Positions 16,650 to 23,918 of a DNA stretch of 40,478 nucleotides are shown here, piece by piece; the stretch's first letter is position 1, and every line of letters starts with the position of its first letter. The notes beneath the pieces are model-generated. The model did no database searches, was not told the origin of the DNA, and worked only from the letters and a program-made list of their open reading frames with translations. The stretch is from Candidatus Peribacteria bacterium RIFOXYB1_FULL_54_35 (GTDB lineage Bacteria > Patescibacteriota > Gracilibacteria > Peribacterales > Peribacteraceae). The stretch covers positions 1 through 40,478 of the forward strand of contig MFYJ01000009.1 in assembly GCA_001787755.1 (NCBI GenBank). The letters are read 5' to 3'. The translations under genes and the position numbers were made by a program.

Positions 16650-18731
16650 TCATTCGAAATCAAATTCTCTGAGAAATGGGGGCCGCTTTGCGTGCATTGC
16701 TTCAAAGAAGGCGCGCCAGAGCGGCACGACAACTGTGAGGCCATCGGCTTCCCCGAAGAGGGGAGTGTTGTCTGCGTTGCCGGCCCATACCGCTACGAGC
16801 ATTTCCGGTGTGTAGCCGATCACCCAGGTATCGTTTGCGGAGAGTGCCAAACACTTCCCCTCCCGTGTCATGACTGTACAAGTGCTGCTCGTGCCGGTCT
16901 TCACTGCCGCGTCGGTTCCGGAGAGCGTGGTGGCGTCCCGCCAGTATCCTTCGGGTCTGGCTCGGACATCGCTGAGGATGGACGTAAGATCGCGTGCAAT
17001 CTGAGGGCTGATGACCCGTGAAGATGTTCTTTCCGGTGTGTGCAGTTCGTTGCCGCTCCCGTCGCGGATGGAACGGATGGAGAGGAGTGGGAGGAACACC
17101 CCTTCTCTTGCCAGCGTTGCGTAGCCCTGGGCCATTTGCACCAGGGGTACTTCCGCGCTGCCAAGCGCGAGGGGCCAGCCGTACTGGAATGATTTGTCTT
17201 CCTGCAGTTTCCGTTCTCTTGGAGCAGTGATGCCGAGTGCGGATGCGATGTCCAGCACTGCCTCTTCCTCTCCTCCCCAGTAGAAGGCCTTAATTGCCGG
17301 AATATTCCGTGACCGTACCAGGGCATCGCGCATCTTCATCCGTCCAAAGTATCCGCCTTCGTAGTTCCGTGGTTTATACTTGCCGATGTGGATCGGTTCA
17401 TCGCGCACGTAGGAGTCCGGTGTGTAGCCGTTTTGAAATGCAGCAGCATAGACAAATGGCTTAAAGCTTGAACCGGGTTGCCGGGGAATCTGCACCATAT
17501 CAATTTTTCCTTCATCTCTCTCGTCAAAAAAATTCCAGTTTCCCACGTATGCCACAATCTCATTCGTCTGGAGATCCACTGCTATCAGTGCGAGATTCTT
17601 CGCACCGTACTTCTGACGTATGGAAGGGTAGAACGCAGCGACAGATTCCTCCGCAAGCTGCTGGAGCAGGGGATCGAGTGTTGTGTGGACCTTCAGTCCG
17701 CTGGATGTGAGAGAAGCGTTTCCCTCAAGGAGTTCTGCAAGTTGCTTCCGTATCCAGAACACGAAGTGCGGTGCAGCGATGGTGTCCCGGTCCGGTGCGA
17801 AGCGGAGTTGCAGCAAGTCCTTTTCCGCTTTCGCTCTCTCCTCTCTGGAAATGAACGACTGTTCCTCCATTTTCCCGAGTACGATGTTGGCTCTGCCGCG
17901 CAGGAGGAAGGGCTGCTTCGTAATTCTTGTCTTTGTTCCGAGGAGCCCGGTTGTCACTTCTTCCGGCGGAATATCTGCTGCATACTTGAGCGTGCCGGAC
18001 CGGATCTTCTGCCGTAGGTCCTCCGATACGGTGGTGTGCGTATTTGGGCCGTAAGGACTGAAGTGCGTCGGCCGTTGCGGTAACGATGCGAGTACCGCCG
18101 CTTGTGCTACGGAGAGTTCTGCGGCAGGTATGCCGAAGAAGCGTTTGCTTGCCTGTTCTACACCATAGATGTTCTGTCCGAAGGAAATCCAGTTGAGGTA
18201 GAGATCCAGTATGTCGTCTTTGGAGCGCATGTGTTCCAGCTGGCAGGCCAGCATGAGTTCGCGCACTTTGCGCAGGATGGTTTTTTCCGGCGAGAGTATT
18301 GCCGTGCGCACAAGCTGCTGCGTAATGGTCGATGCACCCTGCGATGGAGCATCATTGATCCAGTTCGTCCGCAAAGCCCTTCCCAGTGCACGCACGTCAA
18401 TGCAGGGCCGTTCATAGAACCGCTTATCTTCTATGGCAATGATCGCATGGCGCATGTGTGCTGGGATTTCGTCCCTCTCCAGTGTTGTGCGGTCTTCCTC
18501 CTGCACGATGCGGTAGAGTTCGTTTCCTTTCCTGTCCAGAATGGCAATGCTCTGCTCTGCACTGAGAGCCTGTGGGGTGGTGATATCCGGCAGTGCGTTC
18601 CAGATGTCCTGCAGGAGGAGGAAGAGGAGAAAACCCAGCGCGGCTGCAGTTGCCAGAGTGGAATGGAACACAACAGCAATCCGGTGTATCCAGAGCCGGA
18701 AGACGGACGGTGCTTCTCTCTCAGGAACCAT
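16650..18731 (-). CDS. Class A penicillin-binding protein (PBP1A-like)
   Basis: A 693-residue bifunctional peptidoglycan synthase with a short cytoplasmic tail and one transmembrane helix (about 20-40). The GT51 glycosyltransferase domain (about 70-245) shows catalytic Glu101 in EDKRFYE, QGASTITQQLVR (131-142), RKVRELMLACQLE (154-166) and the 'DLYLNWISFGQNIYGVEQASKRFFG' motif. The transpeptidase domain (about 345-690) has the nucleophile in S421-S-F-K424, the SRN triad at 474-476 and KTG at 611-613. All catalytic residues are present, so it should polymerise and cross-link peptidoglycan outside the membrane. It heads a probable operon with the small HisKA-like protein and the metalloprotease. 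An extended -10 (TGC TATACT, 18752-18744) sits 12 nt before the ATG. Confidence 0.93.
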   Translation of the reverse strand: MVPEREAPSVFRLWIHRIAVVFHSTLATAAALGFLLFLLLQDIWNALPDITTPQALSAEQSIAILDRKGNELYRIVQEEDRTTLERDEIPAHMRHAIIAIEDKRFYERPCIDVRALGRALRTNWINDAPSQGASTITQQLVRTAILSPEKTILRKVRELMLACQLEHMRSKDDILDLYLNWISFGQNIYGVEQASKRFFGIPAAELSVAQAAVLASLPQRPTHFSPYGPNTHTTVSEDLRQKIRSGTLKYAADIPPEEVTTGLLGTKTRITKQPFLLRGRANIVLGKMEEQSFISREERAKAEKDLLQLRFAPDRDTIAAPHFVFWIRKQLAELLEGNASLTSSGLKVHTTLDPLLQQLAEESVAAFYPSIRQKYGAKNLALIAVDLQTNEIVAYVGNWNFFDERDEGKIDMVQIPRQPGSSFKPFVYAAAFQNGYTPDSYVRDEPIHIGKYKPRNYEGGYFGRMKMRDALVRSRNIPAIKAFYWGGEEEAVLDIASALGITAPRERKLQEDKSFQYGWPLALGSAEVPLVQMAQGYATLAREGVFLPLLSIRSIRDGSGNELHTPERTSSRVISPQIARDLTSILSDVRARPEGYWRDATTLSGTDAAVKTGTSSTCTVMTREGKCLALSANDTWVIGYTPEMLVAVWAGNADNTPLFGEADGLTVVVPLWRAFFEAMHAKRPPFLREFDFE

Positions 18732-18743
18732 AGAAAGGGAGTG

Positions 18744-18752
18744 AGTATAGCA
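18744..18752 (-). promoter_or_regulatory. Extended -10 promoter of the PBP operon
   Basis: TGCTATACT on the minus strand, identical to the element before the cation exchanger gene, ends 12 nt before the ATG at 18731. No Shine-Dalgarno sequence separates them. Confidence 0.55.
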
Positions 18753-18787
18753 TCCGTTGGTGTGCCGCGTCCCTCCGATTCTTTTGA

Positions 18788-20461
18788 CTACACGCTAGTT
18801 GTGGCAGGTGCCGGTGAATCTTCCAGGGCTCTACGCAGGGGTTCAAGAAATCTTTCGTACTCAGCATCATCCATCTCTATGCACAGGCGGTGCAGTTTGC
18901 CGCGCACCTCCGCGACGTGCGCACGGTCAATCATGAAGGTCATCACCTGCTCGTTGAGGCCCTGCGTCATGAAGTGGATGTCCGCGCCTGCAATGTGCAT
19001 GGCCATTGTTGCCCTGGACGCAGGACCCGTCTGCCCCATGTTGTTCCCGAGGCAGAAGATGAGCGCCTGGTCCCTGAGCATTTCCAGTTTGAGTTCCTCG
19101 TCCGGTCCGAATGTATCCTGGAGGAAAGTCTCAAAGTCTCTGAGTATCTGCTCTTTGAATTTGCCGTTGTTGAACGTGAATGACGTCGTGCGTTCGCTGG
19201 TACTCACCTGATCAATGGAGATCTTTCGATCGGCGAACCACGTGGTCACTGCGCTTAAGAAACCGGGTTTCCCGAACATCTCGGTGGAGCTGACCTGAAT
19301 GGCCAGTGGCACTTTCCGGGATGCAATAATCTCGATCCCACTCGGTTGAGGTTCGTAGTGATGGATGTATGTGATACTGTCGTCCCGCTGTTCTCGCGCA
19401 GGGTTGAAGACGACAGTATCAATGTCATCCTCGGCGAGCATGTTGAGTGCGTCCGGGTGAATGGCTCCTCCGTCCGCTCCGCGCGTATTTCCGAAGAGCT
19501 CCATTGCAAGTGCAAAAGTCATCTCCCGTATGACGCGGGCACGGTCATTTTTCTTGGGATCGTCACTCATGATGGGGTACTCCTTCTCTATGAGGTACGC
19601 CACGCGCTCGCCGAGATCTTTTGCCGCCTGCGCGAGGAGCGCGCCGGTCTTGTCGCTGTACCCGCGCTGGCTCGCGATGACCGGCAGGTATCCTCCTGCA
19701 ATGAGGATGGTGTGATCTTGGAGCAGCGATTCCACTCTTGTGCGCATTTCTGACCGCAGGGAAGCGATGGCAGCAGTCGATTGTTGCTCGTTCTCCACCA
19801 CTTCCGCAGGGTGTGTTCCGTACAGATCCCCGGCCATCTCCTCTGTTCCGATTGCGCCTGTTTCCAGGTTCCGCAGGGCGGCATACTTCAGGTAAATGGC
19901 TTGTGCAAGCTGCTCGCCCACGCCGGTGACGGAGTAGTATCCATCGGCGCTCTCAAGCACCCAGTCCTTCTTCAGTTCATGGAGTGTGCTTGTATCTGCC
20001 CCGTCAATCCGTGTACCAAGCTCATCGAGTATCCCATCGATCACTGCATCGAGTGCTGCGTTTGCGGATGCAGCATCGAGCAGGGGATCAGCTTTCACTT
20101 CAGTGTGAACCACTTCTTTGAGAAATATTCGGGTACGCTCCAGCATGTCATGTGCGATGGCGGTATCACCGTTCCGCAGGCATTTTGCAATGGCAATAAG
20201 GTGCGAGGTTGTATTGAACCCTTCCTTCAGGTTGTCGTCGGAGTCCCGGTCCCGTGCGTCCTTGTGCGCCATCGCGGTGAAGCTCCTGTCTGAGCTGCGG
20301 ATGGCGGAAATTGCGAGAATCTGCTTCTTCCCGCGCGTCTGGCGGTCAAGGACGGTTGCGAAGTTCTCCCGGAGCTTCCCGGCATTGTCTCCGCCGATCT
20401 TTGTGACGTACACATCCGCTTCTTGCAGGACATCGAGGCCGGTACGTTGGGGGGATTCCAT
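18788..20461 (-). CDS. Divergent aspartate kinase with C-terminal ACT-like domains
   Basis: A 557-residue aspartokinase-type protein. The N-terminal strand VYVTKIGGDNAG (Lys21) replaces the usual KFGGTSV: the Lys and GG are kept but the Ser/Thr is not. 'TILIAGGYLPVIASQRGYSDKTGALLA' (about 252-278) corresponds to the 'GF...LGRGGSD.TA..lA' aspartate/ATP site, and 'ADGGAIHPDALNML' to the 'GA.vlHP' segment. From about residue 380 two ACT-like regulatory modules follow ('PLAIQVSSTEMFGKPGFLSAVTTWF', then 'ALIFCLGNNM'). Aspartokinase makes aspartyl phosphate, the first step to Lys, Thr and Met. The ATG at 20461 was chosen over an in-frame TTG at 20485. A Lys/Thr-rich leader ORF and terminator lie directly upstream, which supports the assignment. 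The divergent active site keeps a related amino-acid kinase possible. Confidence 0.75.
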   Translation of the reverse strand: MESPQRTGLDVLQEADVYVTKIGGDNAGKLRENFATVLDRQTRGKKQILAISAIRSSDRSFTAMAHKDARDRDSDDNLKEGFNTTSHLIAIAKCLRNGDTAIAHDMLERTRIFLKEVVHTEVKADPLLDAASANAALDAVIDGILDELGTRIDGADTSTLHELKKDWVLESADGYYSVTGVGEQLAQAIYLKYAALRNLETGAIGTEEMAGDLYGTHPAEVVENEQQSTAAIASLRSEMRTRVESLLQDHTILIAGGYLPVIASQRGYSDKTGALLAQAAKDLGERVAYLIEKEYPIMSDDPKKNDRARVIREMTFALAMELFGNTRGADGGAIHPDALNMLAEDDIDTVVFNPAREQRDDSITYIHHYEPQPSGIEIIASRKVPLAIQVSSTEMFGKPGFLSAVTTWFADRKISIDQVSTSERTTSFTFNNGKFKEQILRDFETFLQDTFGPDEELKLEMLRDQALIFCLGNNMGQTGPASRATMAMHIAGADIHFMTQGLNEQVMTFMIDRAHVAEVRGKLHRLCIEMDDAEYERFLEPLRRALEDSPAPATTSV

Positions 20462-20483
20462 GGAGTGAGGAGGGATATGATAC

Positions 20484-20511
20484 AAAAAACCTCCTTGTGA
20501 AGGGAGGCTTT
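20484..20511 (-). terminator. Intrinsic terminator, probable attenuator of the aspartokinase gene
   Basis: On the minus strand CCTCC (20507-20503) pairs with GGAGG (20494-20490) around an 8-nt loop, extended by A-U pairs, and is followed by six T (20489-20484). It ends 22 nt before the aspartokinase ATG. It could simply end leuA transcription, but the leader ORF and competing helix (GAAGGG at 20545-20540 with CCCTTC at 20504-20499) suggest attenuation. Confidence 0.7.
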
Positions 20512-20529
20512 ATTTCATGTAGATGGAGT

Positions 20530-20601
20530 CTAGCAGTCGCCCTTCCTGTATGAGGAGGTCTTCTTGGTCTTCATGGTCTTCGTGTGACCGAGGAGCTGCA
20601 T
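20530..20601 (-). CDS. Putative Lys/Thr-rich leader peptide of aspartokinase
   Basis: A 23-codon ORF in the spacer between leuA and the aspartokinase gene. Of its residues 5 are Lys and 4 are Thr, clustered from codon 7 to codon 15 (T-K-T-M-K-T-K-K-T) and ending SSYRKGDC. Lys and Thr are end products of the aspartokinase pathway. Its ATG is 9 nt after a TATTCT -10 hexamer, so the RNA would be nearly leaderless, like many genes here. Its stop lies 18 nt before the intrinsic terminator. A ribosome paused at codons 11-15 would leave GAAGGG (20545-20540) free to pair with the terminator's 5' arm, whereas one reaching the stop would cover it. An internal ATG at 20574 gives a 14-residue version. 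The ORF is short and could be chance. Confidence 0.6.
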   Translation of the reverse strand: MQLLGHTKTMKTKKTSSYRKGDC

Positions 20602-20610
20602 AACGAGGAG

Positions 20611-20638
20611 AGAATAGAAGGCTTCGGAGGGAAGTCAA
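20611..20638 (-). promoter_or_regulatory. Promoter of the aspartokinase leader
   Basis: TTGACT (20638-20633) and TATTCT (20616-20611) are 16 nt apart on the minus strand, just downstream of the leuA stop. The predicted start, about 20604, is three bases before the leader ATG. The -10 is only a partial match. Confidence 0.5.
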
Positions 20639-20639
20639 A

Positions 20640-22415
20640 CTATTCTTCGGATGCCTCCATCATTGCTTTGTAGTCATCCATGGCTTTCATAGCATTGAAC
20701 GCTTTGATGAGGGCAGTCCGCTCCGCGACATGCGTGTCGCGATGCGTTGCACTGTGTGTCACTTCGAATCCGTTCCGGATGGTGAAGCTGGAGACGGCAG
20801 CAGTGCCGGATCCCTCTCCCACTGCGCGGGTGTGGAATCCGTCGCGGGGCATTTCAACGCCGGGAATAATCTGTTTCATACCTTGCATGATGGCGTCGAG
20901 CTCTCCTTCATCTTTTGCGGAAGCGACGCCAATGATTTGCTCACCATCTCTGGTAGTGATCCGTACGGCGAATTTTCCATCTACACGATCTATTTCCGTG
21001 ACATCTGCAATGTATGCTCCTCCTGTGATTTCTATTACAGAGGGGTAGTATGCTTCTTCCATCACCTCGCTGTCCGAAAGCCCCTTCCGTCGCTGGAGTC
21101 TGTCGGCAGTTGCGGAGACTGCGTCGGTGAACAGCTGTCTGTCTGTTTCCCGGAAAGGCAGTTTTTTCCCTTCAAGGTAATCTTTGATCCCGCCCCATCC
21201 TGAGTGCTTGCCGAGGATGAGCTTGCTCGTGGCGCCGTACCTTTCTGCCGTGAGTATCTCGTACGCTCTCCTGCCGCTGCCGCTCCGTTTGGCCTTCAGG
21301 TGGCCATCCTGGTGGATGCCCGCCTCGTGGGCGAATGCATTCTCTCCGACAATCGGATGTTCCGGGGAGATGTCTTTTCCAAGGATGGAACTTAAGAGCA
21401 GTGCGGTTTTCATCACCTGTTTCCGCACAATAGGATCAGTGATCCTTCTCCCCGTTGCTTCCTCATAGTAGTGGAGATTAGCATCCAGCCCTGCGAGGAA
21501 ACCTTCGAAGGAGAAGTTGCCTGCCCGCTCTCCAATGCCAAGAATGGTCGGTTCAAATTGCTGTGCACCCGCCTCGAGCGCTGCGTGGGCATTGGCGACT
21601 GCATTGCCTGTGTCGTTGTGGCCGTGCCAGGAAATCACCACATGCTGGAAGCCGTGTTCATCCAGAAGCTTCCGTACATGTGCGACGCGTTTCACGATCT
21701 GCATCGGGACCGCAATACCCACTGTATCCGGCAGATTGATAATGTGTGCTCCCATCTGTGCGGCGGCGAGTATCACTTCATCGGAGACGCTCTCTTCCGT
21801 GCGCGTCCAGTCTTCCGGCGAGAACTGGATGACTGCGTTCGTGTCCTGTTCGCGGATGTACGGTATCTCTGTTTCAATACCCGGTATGACCACTCTGTGG
21901 ATGAGACTGGAGAGATTCCCGGGTCTGCCACCTGCTTTTCTGATATCTCCATCAAACTTGTCTATCTGATCCTGGGAAGTGGAGACGAATGTATGCACTC
22001 CATGATGTGGTGCTCCACCTACGGCATCCAGAACACGCTGGATGTCCTTCCTCTTGAGGCGTGCAAGGCCGGAGATGCGCGGATACACAGATTCGTGCGA
22101 CGGGCGCGGGAGCTTCTGCGATCCGACTTCGTTCGCTATACGTTCCACCGCTCTGAAATCGCCCGGGCTTGCAATGGGGAATCCTGCTTCGATGCCGGGT
22201 ATGCCCATGCGGACGAGCTGTTTGGCGATCTCCAGCTTCTCTTCTTCTGACATGGTGTTCCCTGGAGCCTGTTCGCCGTCGCGCAGCGTGACGTCGTTGA
22301 TGAAGAGGCGTGTGGTTGCCCTTCGTTTACCGATTTGCACTTCGTAGGCTTCCCGCATGAGCCTGTCGGCTGCAGTCTCGGCTCCGGGGGTTCTTTCGGC
22401 GGTTCTTCTTGGCAT
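20640..22415 (-). CDS. leuA: 2-isopropylmalate synthase
   Basis: A 591-residue acyltransferase of the LeuA/HMG-lyase-like family, which condenses acetyl-CoA with 2-oxoisovalerate in the first committed step of leucine synthesis. The TIM-barrel signature DVTLRDGEQAPG (41-52) carries the metal Asp and catalytic Arg. HGHNDTGNAVANAHAALEAGA (264-284) supplies the two metal His residues, and GIGERAGN (293-300) is canonical. A linker region and a C-terminal LeuA regulatory domain (about 440-570) follow, as in leucine-inhibited enzymes. It has about 35 extra N-terminal residues. No leuB, leuC or leuD is in the window. Homocitrate and citramalate synthases are related, but the Leu-rich leader ORF directly upstream favours leucine. 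No Shine-Dalgarno precedes the ATG. Confidence 0.9.
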   Translation of the reverse strand: MPRRTAERTPGAETAADRLMREAYEVQIGKRRATTRLFINDVTLRDGEQAPGNTMSEEEKLEIAKQLVRMGIPGIEAGFPIASPGDFRAVERIANEVGSQKLPRPSHESVYPRISGLARLKRKDIQRVLDAVGGAPHHGVHTFVSTSQDQIDKFDGDIRKAGGRPGNLSSLIHRVVIPGIETEIPYIREQDTNAVIQFSPEDWTRTEESVSDEVILAAAQMGAHIINLPDTVGIAVPMQIVKRVAHVRKLLDEHGFQHVVISWHGHNDTGNAVANAHAALEAGAQQFEPTILGIGERAGNFSFEGFLAGLDANLHYYEEATGRRITDPIVRKQVMKTALLLSSILGKDISPEHPIVGENAFAHEAGIHQDGHLKAKRSGSGRRAYEILTAERYGATSKLILGKHSGWGGIKDYLEGKKLPFRETDRQLFTDAVSATADRLQRRKGLSDSEVMEEAYYPSVIEITGGAYIADVTEIDRVDGKFAVRITTRDGEQIIGVASAKDEGELDAIMQGMKQIIPGVEMPRDGFHTRAVGEGSGTAAVSSFTIRNGFEVTHSATHRDTHVAERTALIKAFNAMKAMDDYKAMMEASEE

Positions 22416-22441
22416 GGTCTTGTTGGGTGAAATACAAATAC

Positions 22442-22473
22442 AAAAATTCTGGCTCGCAGAAAACCTGCCAGCC
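22442..22473 (-). terminator. Weak intrinsic terminator before leuA
   Basis: On the minus strand CTGGC (22471-22467) pairs with GCCAG (22453-22449), with a possible inner helix, and is followed by AATTTTTG. The stem is short and bulged, so on its own it is weak. Its position between the Leu-rich leader ORF and the leuA ATG suggests an attenuator. Confidence 0.45.
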
Positions 22474-22480
22474 TTCGCTT

Positions 22481-22534
22481 GGAAGGATGGTCCGTACGCT
22501 CAGTTCAGTTTCCTACGCACGCGGCCGTCCTTCC
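22481..22534 (-). repeat. Large hairpin overlapping the end of the leuA leader ORF
   Basis: GGAAGGACGG (22534-22525, codons 25-28 of the leader) pairs with CCATCCTTCC (22490-22481), nine of ten positions, and the helix can extend inward imperfectly. CCTTC of the 3' arm can instead pair with GAAGG (22478-22474), just before the terminator, giving alternative structures of the kind attenuators use. Confidence 0.6.
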
Positions 22535-22608
22535 GCCGTAAGGAGGAGCCCTTCGATAAGGCTCAGGGCAAGGAGGGAGAGGCCGAGACTCAGCTGTCTC
22601 TGGTGCAT
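22513..22608 (-). CDS. Putative Leu-rich leader peptide of leuA
   Basis: A 31-codon ORF whose ATG is 12 nt after the -10 of a strong promoter and whose stop is 97 nt before leuA. Ten residues are Leu (positions 6, 8, 10, 12, 13, 15, 17, 21, 22, 23), with runs such as LSLGLSLLALSL and GLLLT. This is what a classical leucine attenuator leader should look like, although E. coli leuL is not similar in sequence. Codons 14-20 overlap a palindrome of the 'GCCCTGAGC..TCGAAGGGC' type that is dispersed in this window, so a few of the leucines come from a repeat. Codons 25-28 form the 5' arm of the following hairpin. There is no Shine-Dalgarno; leaderless initiation is assumed. Confidence 0.6.
   Translation of the reverse strand: MHQRQLSLGLSLLALSLIEGLLLTAEGRPRA
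22548..22569. repeat. Palindrome of the CCCTGAGC/CGAAGGG family
   Basis: GCCCTTCGATAAGGCTCAGG followed by GC: GCCCT pairs with AGGGC around a partly complementary centre. It belongs with the elements at 22775-22815 and 32702-32739 and lies inside the leuA leader ORF. Confidence 0.55.
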
Positions 22609-22620
22609 ACTGTGAGCAGC

Positions 22621-22648
22621 ATTTTAAGAGTGTTCTGAAGGGTGTCAA
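22621..22648 (-). promoter_or_regulatory. Promoter of the leuA leader
   Basis: A consensus -35 TTGACA (22648-22643) and TAAAAT (22626-22621) with a 16-nt spacer on the minus strand. The predicted start, around 22614, gives a leader of only about six bases before the ATG at 22608. Confidence 0.7.
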
Positions 22649-22710
22649 GTTTATTTTGTGTAATCGCTCACTACTTCCAAACTCTTTTTACGACTCCCTG
22701 CTCTTTCTTT

Positions 22711-22736
22711 CCACCTTTTTCTGGCGAAAAAGGTGG
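22711..22736. terminator. Perfect 11-bp hairpin
   Basis: CCACCTTTTTC (22711-22721) pairs perfectly with GAAAAAGGTGG (22726-22736) around a TGGC loop. It may end transcription of the minus-strand gene that stops at 22992, or be a repeat. The region 22649-22991 otherwise holds only this hairpin and the palindrome at 22775. Confidence 0.55.
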
Positions 22737-22774
22737 AGCCAAAACGCCGGCGCGCCAACGCCCCTCCGGCCTTC

Positions 22775-22815
22775 GTCCCGCGTGTCATCCCGAGCGTAGT
22801 CGAGGGACGCGGGAC
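22775..22815. repeat. 41-nt palindromic repeat element
   Basis: GTCCCGCG (22775-22782) pairs with CGCGGGAC (22808-22815), enclosing TCATCCCGAGCGTAGTCGAG and GGA, itself partly self-complementary (TCCC/GGGA). It is related to the CCCTGAGC...CGAAGGG elements at 22548 and 32702. Confidence 0.65.
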
Positions 22816-22991
22816 TACGGCCGGCAGGCCACCCGGCCCTGTGCCTCCTCATCGGCTCCTGCAGGCATTCGGAGCCGACTCGTCGGCGTGCCCCGCTGAT
22901 GCGGGGCAGGGCCTCCCCTTCACCCCCCGTGGCGCGCTCCCTCTCCTTTGAAAGGAAGTCCAGAGTAGTGAGTGGTTGCTATTTTTCCTTT

Positions 22992-23870
22992 CTACTGCAT
23001 GTTTCCTGCCAGTTGCACATTGAGCGGTATCCGGGGATGTATGCCGAGCGATGCCATTTCTTCCTCGCTCTTCATATGGGCGAATTGCAGGAGGAACTTG
23101 GCTGGTGCAACGTCGTAGCGGGGTTCCACGAACTTTGCTATTCCCACACCGGGAATGATGCTCATGGGAACTGGTTGCCCCGCACTGTGCTCCCTCACAA
23201 ATTCAGGGAGGTTCCCATGCCAGAAGACACCATCCTTTGCCTGGTCCAGCACGAAGAAGTACCGGTCATCCAGTTTGCAGATGGCCATCTGGTGCCAGTC
23301 GTGGAAGAGGCGGTCTCTCGGTTGCGTCGGCCAGGTGGAGAGGAAGTGCATCGGTATACCCGGCTGTGAGAGCTTCTCACATGCGTGGCGGGCGGGATCG
23401 TTACAGTCGAATTTGTCACCTTGCATCTGTGCGGCCCTCTCGTAGGAGATCTGGTAATTACTTGCCCAGTCGTAGGCGTTGCAGGCGACGTCGATGAGGT
23501 TTTCCTGCCGCAGTCTCTCTGCCGTTGCATGTGCCATCTGCCATGGAGCGATGCCGGCGTCTTCTTCCATGGCGGATGCAGAGTAGCCTTCCTGGAATGT
23601 CACACCCTCGAATGAAGACTGGACGAGTCGTTCGAAAGAGTACTGGTCGAGTTTTGGGATTTCCCGGTGCAGTTCTTCCGGATACTTCGGCTGTAAAAGC
23701 GTTCCTATGCCTCCCAAGATGGATGCATGAACGACGAGAATGTTTCTCAGGCTCTTGTCGAGGAAGGACCGACGGTCAAGTGTGTGTCTGGACGTGCCTG
23801 CACGCCGTAGTGCATTCCGGCACGCAGGCGTGCTTGCGGATTCGAGTCGACGAGCGCGCATTGGGCACAT
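22992..23870 (-). CDS. Putative exported transglutaminase-like protein
   Basis: A 292-residue protein of uncertain family. Near the N-terminus RRSFLDK is followed by a hydrophobic stretch (about 42-60), a pattern like a twin-arginine signal (RRxFLK). The central region has 'C...PARHACEKL...GIPMHFLSTW', then 'HDWHQMAICKLDDRYFFVLD'. This order of Cys, 'GIP', a His followed about 13 residues later by a beta-strand Asp, resembles the Cys-His-Asp layout of transglutaminase-like and papain-fold enzymes. The likely triad would be Cys at about 156 or 164, His at about 193 and Asp at about 207. The best start is unclear: ATGs occur only at 23870 and 23861, and the first 30 residues look unstructured. 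No neighbour suggests a substrate. Confidence 0.5.
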   Translation of the reverse strand: MCPMRARRLESASTPACRNALRRAGTSRHTLDRRSFLDKSLRNILVVHASILGGIGTLLQPKYPEELHREIPKLDQYSFERLVQSSFEGVTFQEGYSASAMEEDAGIAPWQMAHATAERLRQENLIDVACNAYDWASNYQISYERAAQMQGDKFDCNDPARHACEKLSQPGIPMHFLSTWPTQPRDRLFHDWHQMAICKLDDRYFFVLDQAKDGVFWHGNLPEFVREHSAGQPVPMSIIPGVGIAKFVEPRYDVAPAKFLLQFAHMKSEEEMASLGIHPRIPLNVQLAGNMQ

Positions 23871-23918
23871 TAACTCGCACTCCCAGTCTCATTGCAAGTT
23901 CACGTTGACTTGAAGTAT

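Noticed and set aside
16416-16653. An N-terminal extension of the small HisKA-like protein
   Set aside because: The extra residues have no protein-like pattern, and a perfect extended -10 lies inside this region directly before the ATG at 16416.
22588-22620. A 10-codon ORF starting Met-Leu-Leu-Thr just after the leuA promoter
   Set aside because: Its ATG overlaps the -10 hexamer, so it should not be in the mRNA; the longer Leu-rich ORF at 22608 is downstream of the predicted start.
22357-22638. A 93-codon plus-strand frame containing 'FDKAQGKEG'
   Set aside because: This is the translation of a dispersed palindromic repeat and of the strand opposite the leuA leader; no promoter or homology supports it.
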